A stretch of 35,614 nt of DNA from CAYSLU01 sp964431965. GTDB lineage: Bacteria; Verrucomicrobiota; Kiritimatiellia; CAIKKV01; CAYSLU01. Positions 29,793 through 35,614 of the stretch are shown here, one piece after another. Below the pieces are notes generated by a model. That model was not told where the DNA came from, searched no databases, and worked only from the letters and a program-made list of their open reading frames with translations. Location: NCBI GenBank assembly GCA_964431965.1, contig CAYSLU010000056.1:1-35614 (forward strand), given 5' to 3'. Each line of letters starts with the position of its first letter. The stretch's first letter is position 1. A program made the translations under genes and the position numbers.

Positions 29793-32123
29793 ATGCTGTC
29801 CCGTCAGGTTCGCAATCGGTCCGTAACTCCCGCGCCGCCGCGCTCGTCCCGGAAGTCCGCCGCTTCATCCCATCCCGGAGTCACCGGCGATGCCGGCGTG
29901 TTCGTTGACCAGTTGGTGCTTGAGCGCATTGGCTCCGAGGAGGCGGAGGTCGGCATGATCTCGCTGCCGCTTCCGCGCGACGTGGCGGATCGCCTTCGGA
30001 TCGACCACCCGGCGTCCGCCATGCATCCGCTGGGGTGGTGGGAGCGGGGGACACTCGCCCGGCGTGCGCTGGCCGTCGTCTTGCAGGACGGGGGCATGCC
30101 GGACACCCTGGGCGTAACCACGCGCCGTCAACGCCCTGCGGCCGGCCGGCCGGCCGGATCGAAGCGCGTGCCGTGGACGGTGCGCACGCACATCACGAAG
30201 GAGAAGCTCGAGTACACGCCGCACGTGTTCACGAACATCCCCGACCTGCGCGGGGTGCCGCCGCACGAGTGCAGCACCATCGAGTTTGAACTCCTGCTCA
30301 CCTACGGCCGGAAGACGCTGGCCCTCCAGTTCGGCGGCACGGAGAAGGACGGGCAGGGCGGTCCGCACTACTGGCAGAACGTTCAGGTCGATCCCCTCTG
30401 GGCGAATGAAGTCGCCCAGGCCGTGCGCGTCGGCGGCATCATCTACAACGGCGACACATACCTTTGGGCCGACGTCTACCTGCTGCTGTTCGCCAACGGC
30501 GTGGCCCATGCGGCCGCGCACTTCTTCACGACCAAGCTTCACGTCGAGGGGTACGATTTCGTCGGGCTGCCCGTCATCCGGTTGGCCGGCGCCGATCTTC
30601 AGCCCCGCGACGCCGCGATCCCGGCGGATGGGCTGCGCTTCGATCTGGGCGGCGTCCGGCTGAACCTGGATGAAGCATCGAGCCTGTGCAGCGCGGAGCA
30701 TCCGGCCCGCTTCGAGGCGAGGGGGGCGGACCTGCTCTGGCGGCCGTTTGATCGGACGTTCAATCCGCAGAAGGCCGACGCGGCGCCGCTGGAGTGGGCG
30801 CCGGGCATGGGGCGGACGGTTCGCTTCCAGTTCAGCCTCTCCGGCGTGGCGCCTGTGATCGCGCGCTACCGCGCGCCGGCGTGGTGGTACGCGGCCGCCG
30901 GCGAGCCCTGGCCGGGGGGCTACCTCCCGGCCCGCGGCCGGTACGACGGCATCAGCGACCTTGTAACCGATCAACTTCGCTCGACCCTGATGATCCGCGG
31001 CCGCTTCGATGCGGGATCGGCGGACCGGGGCAACGACGGCTTTGCCGGGTCCGGCATGATGCGGAACTACTATCTCACCGGCCGCCCCGAGGTGTTCCGG
31101 GACGCGCTCGATTACTGCTACTTCTGGGCCGACTGGGCGCTCGATCACCGGGACTTCTCCTTCCATCAGTGGATCGGCGGGTGGGGGTGGAAGACCTGCG
31201 CCTACTCGAAGTTCCGCGACCTGCTGGCGGGGTACCTCGAGACAGGCGACCCGAACCTGCAGGACTCCGTAGAGAGCGCGGCCGAGCAGTACTGGACGTG
31301 GTTCCGGACGAACTGGCCCCGGTGCACCATCGGCCGCGACGCGTTCGAGATCGGCGGCTGGGCCTGGCTGTGGCGGTTCTTCCGCACCGAGCACGCCCGC
31401 GACCGGACGCGCGAGCTGGTGCGGATGGTCACGCGCGTGCTGGACACGCGCGGGGTGATCGGCGGGCAGATGGGTGCCGGCCCGCACCCGGGCTACCTGT
31501 CCTCGCTCTACATGAGCGGGGTTTGCATGGTGAGCCTGCTCGAAGTCGCGGAAGCGGAGATCGAGGACGGCAACTTCGATGCGCTCGAGCCCATCTTCGA
31601 GGGGCTGCGAAAGGCGCACGTGCAGTTCAACCGGTCGGATGTCGAGCTGTTCCCGAGCAACTTCAACCCGAACAAGACGGACTGGCACGCGTACCGGACG
31701 CCGTGCTGGGCCGTGCTGGCGATGCGCATCTATCCCGAGATGGCGCGCTTGCAGGGGCGGGAGGACCGGATGACGCGGCTGGGCCTGTCTCGCGCCGTGT
31801 CGAAGGATCTGCCGGCTGTTACCGTTGAGGGCTGGGCGCACAACCGGACCGGCGACAATCTGCTGCAGTCGGTCTATCACGATGCCTTCATGCTGGGGGC
31901 TCGCGCGACGGAGCAGGGGCTGGAGATCGCCCCGCTTGGCACGCCGGACCAGTGGCCCGGACAGTGGTCGGTTGGCACGCCCTGGGGGGATCTCAAGGTC
32001 GAAGTTCAGGCCAAGGGCCGCAAGGCCACCTTGATCTTCTCGGCGGCGACGGAGTTTCCAGTCACAGTGCTCTACGGCGGCCGGACGCGGCGTACGGGCA
32101 GCAACCGGACATGTTCGATCTGA
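29793..32123 (+). CDS. Hypothetical protein, helical-barrel glycosidase-like
   Basis: A 776-residue protein I do not recognise as a named family. No signal peptide is visible. Residues ~1-130 are an N-terminal segment of low similarity. Residues ~130-350 are beta-rich (KLEYTPHVFTNIPDLRGVPPHECSTIEFELLLTYGRKTLALQFGG, YLWADVYLLLFANGVAHAAAHF). Residues ~370-690 are helical with paired aromatic helices (YYLTGRPEVFRDALDYCYFWADWALDH, WIGGWGWKTCAYSKFRDLLAGYLETGDP, AFEIGGWAWLWRFFRTEHARDR, GVIGGQMGAGPHPGYLSSLYMSGVCM), the pattern of a six-hairpin (alpha/alpha) barrel. A short beta domain ends it. Such folds occur in glycosidases and polysaccharide lyases. ATG 29793 has only a weak AAAGG upstream. It ends 6 bp from the convergent glycine-rich gene. 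Confidence 0.65.
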   Translation: MLSRQVRNRSVTPAPPRSSRKSAASSHPGVTGDAGVFVDQLVLERIGSEEAEVGMISLPLPRDVADRLRIDHPASAMHPLGWWERGTLARRALAVVLQDGGMPDTLGVTTRRQRPAAGRPAGSKRVPWTVRTHITKEKLEYTPHVFTNIPDLRGVPPHECSTIEFELLLTYGRKTLALQFGGTEKDGQGGPHYWQNVQVDPLWANEVAQAVRVGGIIYNGDTYLWADVYLLLFANGVAHAAAHFFTTKLHVEGYDFVGLPVIRLAGADLQPRDAAIPADGLRFDLGGVRLNLDEASSLCSAEHPARFEARGADLLWRPFDRTFNPQKADAAPLEWAPGMGRTVRFQFSLSGVAPVIARYRAPAWWYAAAGEPWPGGYLPARGRYDGISDLVTDQLRSTLMIRGRFDAGSADRGNDGFAGSGMMRNYYLTGRPEVFRDALDYCYFWADWALDHRDFSFHQWIGGWGWKTCAYSKFRDLLAGYLETGDPNLQDSVESAAEQYWTWFRTNWPRCTIGRDAFEIGGWAWLWRFFRTEHARDRTRELVRMVTRVLDTRGVIGGQMGAGPHPGYLSSLYMSGVCMVSLLEVAEAEIEDGNFDALEPIFEGLRKAHVQFNRSDVELFPSNFNPNKTDWHAYRTPCWAVLAMRIYPEMARLQGREDRMTRLGLSRAVSKDLPAVTVEGWAHNRTGDNLLQSVYHDAFMLGARATEQGLEIAPLGTPDQWPGQWSVGTPWGDLKVEVQAKGRKATLIFSAATEFPVTVLYGGRTRRTGSNRTCSI

Positions 32124-32129
32124 GGGAGG

Positions 32130-34247
32130 TCATCGGACCCGCACGGTGACGCCCGGTGATGGCAGCGCCAGCCAGCCGTATGTCACCGTGCCGACCTCGC
32201 CGGTGCCGGTGGCGCCGGTGCCGGCGCCACCGGTCACGAGGCTGACGCACGGGCCGTCGTACGCGTCGATGGCGCGCCACACGGCGATCCGGCCACCACC
32301 ACCACCACCGGCGGCGTTCACCGTGCTGGCCGCCCCGCCTCTCGCCGAGAGCGTACCGTTGGTACCCCTGAATGTCTTCATCCTGAGGTAAATGCTGCCG
32401 CCTGCGCCACCGCCTCCGTATGCGCTGGCGGAGCCGCCGTTCGCGCTGATCGTTCCCCCCAGATCCAGCGTACCGGCCACCTCAATACGGGCGACGCCGC
32501 CACCGTCCTGTCCCACATAGAGATCGAGGTAGGTGCCGCCTCCTCCGCTGCCGCCACTGCCGGCCTGGACCGGGGCGTTCGAGTCGCCATAGCTTTGCCC
32601 GAACGAGAGGCTGTACCGCCCGCCGCGGCCGCCGTGACCACCGCCCGCCGTGTTGCCGGTGCTGATGTAGCGCCCGCCTCCGGGGCCCCAGCCGTTCGTG
32701 CTGAGTCCCCGTGAGAAGCCGATGCAGTCCGCGTTGATGCGGCCGCCGGAGGCGATCCGGACGTTCTGGGCGCGGAAGAGCGGCGACCCGCCGTTCCGCG
32801 GATGCGACCACGGGTAGACCGCCGTGTTGGTGTATAGGATCAAGTCGCCTGTTACGTCCACGCGCGCGCCCCAGTCCGGGGTCTGCGCGTTGGTGATGCC
32901 TCCGCGCACATGCAACTGGGCGCCGCTGTTCGTCAGGATGAGGTCCCCGGCCACGAACAGGGACAACCCCGTGGCGCTGTCGGCGTCGAAATCGAGATCG
33001 CCGGCGTCCAGCTTGAGGTCGCCGCCGCAACGGAGGGTGGACTGGACGAGGGTCAGCCTGGCGCTGGCGCCGACGATGAGAATGTCATTCGTTACATTCA
33101 AGGCGAGCCCGGCAGGGAACTGCACGGCCGCATTGGTGACGACCAGGTGCGGCGGCCCCCACGAGTTGAAACTCGGGACGATGAGGCGGCCGCTGTGGAC
33201 GAACGTCGGGCTGAACAGCAGGGGATCGGGCAGGCTGATGGTGCCCATGTCGCCATAGCCGTCCGGGTTCCCGGTCCCGGTCGATCCGTAGCCGAATATC
33301 CGGGTTCCCGTTCCGCCCGTTGCGGACAGCCGGACGCTGGAGGTCGGAGCGATCGCCTGCGCAGCGGAGTCGTAGAGTACCGCGATGCGCCCGCCGCTCC
33401 CGCCACCGCCGGTGTTGACGACGTCTGCATTCCCGCCGTTGGCGCTGATCGCGCCGTTGGTGCCGCTGAAGGTCAGGCAGGTGATCCAGATGCTGCCGCC
33501 CGAACCCGCGGAGCCATAGGCGCCAGCCGATCCCCCGTTCGCCGAGATGGTGCCGTTGACCGTCACGGTGTTGATGGCATGGATCCGGATGGCGCCGCCG
33601 CCATCGCGCCCGCTGGCCAGATTGGCGCCGCCGCTGCCGGGCGCGGTTGGGTTGGTCTCTGATCCATAGGGGTGGCCGTACAGCGGGCTCTTCTGCCAGC
33701 GGCCGCCATATCCGCCGTGACCGGCTCCTCCGCAGTCATAGTGATCGCTCGTCCCGAAGTTGGTGCCGCCCCCCGGCCCGTTTCCGTACCACTCGCCGCG
33801 CGCGTAGCCGCGCGAATCCGCATTGATCCGGCCTCCGGACGCCACCAGAAGGTCGGCGCAGAGAATGTGGACGTTGTTCGACGGGGCCCCGTTGGTGAAC
33901 GCGGGTGGTAGCGTGACCGTCCCCAGGCTGTCGATCGTCACGCCGCCCGCGGACAAGATGCTGTCCCACTGCGAGCAGACAAGGGTGTTCTGGGCGCCCA
34001 CCGCGCCTTTGAGCAGGAAGCTGTTGAGTGCGTCCGTCGAGTTGGTCAGCAGGACCGATGAGCCGCGGTTGGTGATGACCACGTCATCGCCAGCGGCGGG
34101 GATGATCTCCTCAACCCAGTTGGATGCCTCGAACCAGTCGCCGGTCGTCGCCGCCTTCCAGGTGCGCTGGTCCGCGACGAGCGGCATCGGAGCGATCCAG
34201 AGAATCGATGCCAGCGCCACCCCGCACCAGAAGCCTCTTGTCCTCAT
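32130..34247 (-). CDS. Secreted glycine-rich protein, free-standing relative of the giant protein's C-terminal half
   Basis: A 705-residue exported protein. Signal peptide MRTRGFWCGVALASILWIAPMPLVA, then DQRTWKAATTGDWFEASNW (residues 26-44), the autotransporter-like opening also found at residue ~1054 of the protein at 16219-21783. VTLPPAF....NNVHILCADL and two glycine-rich modules follow (residues 138-293 and 501-657). Each runs GG.I.AD..G..RG, GHGG.GGR, YG....P..PGSGG, DGGG..RI...TV.V.GTISANGGSA.AYG, G.GGSI.., GGGGRIAV. Between them lie hydrophobic/Asn-rich strands like a beta-helix. No sorting signal or membrane anchor is seen at the C-terminus (GVTVRVR). GGGAGG precedes the ATG at 34247 by 7 bases. 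Likely structural or adhesive at the cell surface; function unknown. Confidence 0.8.
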   Translation of the reverse strand: MRTRGFWCGVALASILWIAPMPLVADQRTWKAATTGDWFEASNWVEEIIPAAGDDVVITNRGSSVLLTNSTDALNSFLLKGAVGAQNTLVCSQWDSILSAGGVTIDSLGTVTLPPAFTNGAPSNNVHILCADLLVASGGRINADSRGYARGEWYGNGPGGGTNFGTSDHYDCGGAGHGGYGGRWQKSPLYGHPYGSETNPTAPGSGGANLASGRDGGGAIRIHAINTVTVNGTISANGGSAGAYGSAGSGGSIWITCLTFSGTNGAISANGGNADVVNTGGGGSGGRIAVLYDSAAQAIAPTSSVRLSATGGTGTRIFGYGSTGTGNPDGYGDMGTISLPDPLLFSPTFVHSGRLIVPSFNSWGPPHLVVTNAAVQFPAGLALNVTNDILIVGASARLTLVQSTLRCGGDLKLDAGDLDFDADSATGLSLFVAGDLILTNSGAQLHVRGGITNAQTPDWGARVDVTGDLILYTNTAVYPWSHPRNGGSPLFRAQNVRIASGGRINADCIGFSRGLSTNGWGPGGGRYISTGNTAGGGHGGRGGRYSLSFGQSYGDSNAPVQAGSGGSGGGGTYLDLYVGQDGGGVARIEVAGTLDLGGTISANGGSASAYGGGGAGGSIYLRMKTFRGTNGTLSARGGAASTVNAAGGGGGGRIAVWRAIDAYDGPCVSLVTGGAGTGATGTGEVGTVTYGWLALPSPGVTVRVR
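32277..32747 (-). repeat. Glycine-rich module, second copy of the 705-residue protein
   Basis: Residues 501-657, with the same motif order as 33369-33836 and as the two modules in the gene at 16219-21783. SANGGSASAYGGGGAGGSIY is nearly identical in layout to SANGGSAGAYGSAGSGGSIW of the first copy. Confidence 0.75.
33369..33836 (-). repeat. Glycine-rich module, first copy of the 705-residue protein
   Basis: Residues 138-293: GGRINADSRGYARG, GHGGYGGRW, YGSETNPTAPGSGG, DGGGAIRI, SANGGSAGAYGSAGSGGSIW, GGGSGGRIAVLYD. Confidence 0.75.
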
Positions 34248-34346
34248 GTCCGATCCTCCCGGTCCGAACGAAAACGGTTGAATGAGCGATCAAGCTCCAG
34301 TATATAGGGCGCGCTGTCAACAGGATCCGAAGACGCTGACAGACGC

Positions 34347-34420
34347 GCGGGCGTTGCATAGTGGTAATGCTCCAGCCTTCCAAGCTGGCATCACGGGTTC
34401 GATTCCCGTCGCCCGCTCCA
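34347..34420 (+). tRNA. tRNA-Gly (anticodon TCC)
   Basis: A 74-nt cloverleaf: acceptor GCGGGCG (34347-34353) pairs with CGCCCGC (34410-34416); D-arm GCATAGTGGTAATGC; anticodon arm CCAGC-CTTCCAA-GCTGG with anticodon TCC (reads GGA); T-arm CGGG-TTCGATT-CCCG. Discriminator T and an encoded CCA end the gene. The antisense strand and shifted frames give long spurious ORFs here. Phage-like genes begin ~200 bp after its 3' end, so it may be an integration site. Confidence 0.96.
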
Positions 34421-34619
34421 CTCTCTTTGCTGCTCCGCAACCCTCTGAATGCCTGCAAATACTGCTTGTTCTCGGGTTTCCTGCCGGCTGCGTCCACGGT
34501 GAACGTCCCCGCAATCCCTCGTGATTCTCCGTGTGCCAAACAAAACTTTCTACACAACTCGGATCGGCCTGATGCTGGCACCTTCGTGTAGAGGCGCAGA
34601 GAGAGCGTCTGACGATGAT
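34421..34619. other. Junction between tRNA-Gly and phage-like genes, no gene seen
   Basis: About 200 bp of visibly lower GC than the flanks, containing AAACAAAACTTTCTACACAA. No convincing coding frame and no integrase are visible here. If the phage-like genes belong to an element integrated at the tRNA, the left attachment site would be the tRNA 3' end. Confidence 0.4.
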
Positions 34620-35015
34620 CTACCGCCGCCACTTGAGCCACGCATACCAGGCGACCGTGACGCCGGCCGCCCGGGCGCCGGAGCGGATTGCCTCCACTCC
34701 ATAGGCGCGCTGGATGCGGTAGAAGCGGGCGCTCGCCTGCCAACCGTTGTGCCCGGTCGCGCAGTCGAAGTCATGACGCAGGCAGGGCGGGAAGTAGATC
34801 GTCGGCCAGTAGAGCTCCGAAACGCCGGTACACCCGTCGCAGTCTCGGAACCAGTCCCACAGGTCGGAGTCGAGTGCCTCACGGATCTCGGTCTGGATGC
34901 CCGCAGGGACGTTCATCACGTCGAAGGACTCGATGATGCGGCGCCGCTCCGTCGCGCGGTCCAGGCCCGCGCTACGGCCCTTCCCGAGGCCCAGGATGCC
35001 ACACCGCCCGCTCAC
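34620..35015 (-). CDS. Phage-type small protein with phospholipase A2-like HD motif
   Basis: About 131 residues from the GTG at 35015, which overlaps the preceding stop (GTGA); later starts are possible, e.g. ATG 34916. Seen: DLWDWFRDCDGCTGVSE, then PPCLRHDFDCATGHNGWQASARFYRIQRAYG and a C-terminal VAWYAWLKWRR. The C-x-x-H-D segment (His81-Asp82) resembles the catalytic CxxHD of phospholipase A2-type folds, and small proteins with this CLRHD...FYRI.RAYG pattern sit in tailed-phage lysis or tail regions. Its catalytic role is not established here. Downstream of a holin-like gene on the same strand, consistent with a lysis cassette. Confidence 0.55.
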   Translation of the reverse strand: MSGRCGILGLGKGRSAGLDRATERRRIIESFDVMNVPAGIQTEIREALDSDLWDWFRDCDGCTGVSELYWPTIYFPPCLRHDFDCATGHNGWQASARFYRIQRAYGVEAIRSGARAAGVTVAWYAWLKWRR

Positions 35016-35323
35016 AGCGTCGCCCCGTGGGCCAGCGCCCACTTGACCAGGAGGATCAACCCCATGACCGCCGAGGTCAGGATCGTGCCGACGATGATCG
35101 CAGAGGCCCAGAGCAGGACCTTGAGGATCTGCTCGTGCCGCTCGATCCGGGTCTGAATGGATGTCGTACCGTTGTCGTGGAAGAGACGCTTCTCGATGCC
35201 GTCCATCTTCTCGAGAATCTCCCGGTGACTCTGCAGAAGCTGCTGGCAGTCACCCGCAAACGCGCACCCAATCGCCTTCGCCCGCTTCCTCAACCCCGTC
35301 TCCATCGCTCCACCCCCATCCAT
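35012..35323 (-). CDS. Holin-like / XhlA-like phage membrane protein
   Basis: About 103 residues from ATG 35323 (AGGGG five bases upstream; ATG 35305 is an alternative). Seen: a helical coiled-coil-like region (LLQSHREILEKMDGIEKRLF, IQTRIERHEQILKVLLWA), one strong transmembrane helix (SAIIVGTILTSAVMGLILLVKWAL) and a short C-terminal tail. This layout matches small phage membrane proteins of the hemolysin XhlA/holin-accessory kind. It lies 19 bp after the upstream phage gene and overlaps the PLA2-like gene by 4 bp, so the three are co-transcribed. Confidence 0.55.
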   Translation of the reverse strand: MDGGGAMETGLRKRAKAIGCAFAGDCQQLLQSHREILEKMDGIEKRLFHDNGTTSIQTRIERHEQILKVLLWASAIIVGTILTSAVMGLILLVKWALAHGATL

Positions 35324-35342
35324 CGTCGCCCCTGTGGCTGCG

Positions 35343-35614
35343 TCACTGGACCCGGCACTTTCGTGTCGGACTGCGCCAGTACGCCGTGATCGACGTGTTG
35401 ATCTCACTGTGCATCGTGTCTTCGGCTCCGCTGTACGTCAGGTCCAGTTGCACCCCGACAACGAACGCGTTGCTCGGGATGGTCGTGAACGTCTCCATCT
35501 CCCACACGTTGTCTCCCCATGGATAGTAGTAGTCGAAGTGGGCGTACTCGTCGTAGTGCTGGCCGTAGATCGCCCCGTCCACATTCGCCGGCCAGATTCC
35601 GAAGGTCAGTCCGT
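35343..35614 (-). CDS. Phage-like structural protein, 5' end outside the window
   Basis: The open minus frame runs off the right end; about 90 C-terminal residues are visible, from GLTFGIWPANVDGAIYG to ITAYWRSPTRKCRVQ. It is rich in Tyr, Asp and Thr, with beta-strand alternation (AHFDYYYPWGDNVWEMETFTTIP, AFVVGVQLDLTYSG), unlike the Ala/Arg-rich chromosomal proteins here. No named family is recognised. Its position ahead of the holin-like gene suggests a tail fibre, tip or baseplate protein. Confidence 0.45.
   Translation of the reverse strand, partial: GLTFGIWPANVDGAIYGQHYDEYAHFDYYYPWGDNVWEMETFTTIPSNAFVVGVQLDLTYSGAEDTMHSEINTSITAYWRSPTRKCRVQ

Noticed and set aside
34295..34320. TTGACA...TATACT promoter for the 705-residue protein gene on the minus strand
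   Set aside because: The two hexamers are only about 11 bases apart, too close for a sigma70 promoter; no alternative -10 at the right distance was found.
34317..34524. Apparent small proteins over the tRNA (e.g. antisense frame with ERATGIEPVMPAWKAG)
   Set aside because: These are shadow translations of tRNA-Gly; this type of peptide is a well-known misannotation arising from tRNA antisense strands.

Overview
The window looks like a metagenome-derived scaffold: it is very GC-rich and carries two runs of exactly 100 N (2850-2949 and 29388-29487). The gene content fits a free-living bacterium of the PVC superphylum, most likely Kiritimatiellota- or Lentisphaerota-like. The pointers are a pyrrolysine-free MttB homologue, an FAD-dependent oxidoreductase of the FAD_oxidored type, unusual large glycosidase-like proteins, a GH4 enzyme, a Gfo/Idh/MocA dehydrogenase, a eukaryotic-type Ser/Thr kinase, and secreted proteins built from glycine-rich and InlB-B-like modules. 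The assignment rests on family content only, because no rRNA is present.

Layout, left. 1-6887 (+): the 3' part of a GH4 glycosidase, a palindromic dispersed repeat, a Gfo/Idh/MocA oxidoreductase, a DUF3795 cysteine-rich protein, a large GATase1-like/glycosidase-like protein interrupted by gap 1, and a Ser/Thr kinase coupled to it by an ATGA overlap. 6871-15957 (-), in transcription order: mscL, a DUF481 outer-membrane protein, a DUF3142 lipoprotein overlapping a repeat-rich putative lipoprotein, an MttB-like methyltransferase, about 380 bp of hairpin-rich intergenic DNA, an FAD oxidoreductase, and an alpha/beta hydrolase.

Layout, centre. A divergent promoter region at about 16020-16111 serves mscL (-) and a 1854-residue secreted modular protein (+). 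A second copy of the palindromic repeat follows, then a three-gene run (nucleoside hydrolase, MFS transporter, peptidase-C45/AAT-like Ntn hydrolase) that reads like uptake and salvage of a nucleoside- or amide-type compound. 25610-26280 is decayed DNA with a frameshifted beta-helix protein remnant.

The most unusual locus is 26318-29387. One polypeptide carries an E1/ThiF-type adenylating domain followed by a complete tryptophanase/tyrosine phenol-lyase-like PLP domain. It is coupled by a TGATG overlap to a cysteine-rich PP-loop ATPase of the MnmA/ThiI kind. This suggests a sulfur-mobilisation or RNA/metabolite-thiolation (or cyclisation) module that I do not recognise as described.

Layout, right. 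After gap 2 there is a minus-strand intrinsic terminator preceded by two tiny ORFs, one with a consensus Shine-Dalgarno. A 776-residue hypothetical protein (+) converges on a 705-residue secreted glycine-rich protein (-), which is a free-standing relative of the C-terminal half of the 1854-residue protein. A tRNA-Gly(TCC) gene is followed immediately by phage-like lysis and structural genes (-), consistent with an element integrated at the tRNA. All family calls come from reading the protein sequences; no database search was possible.
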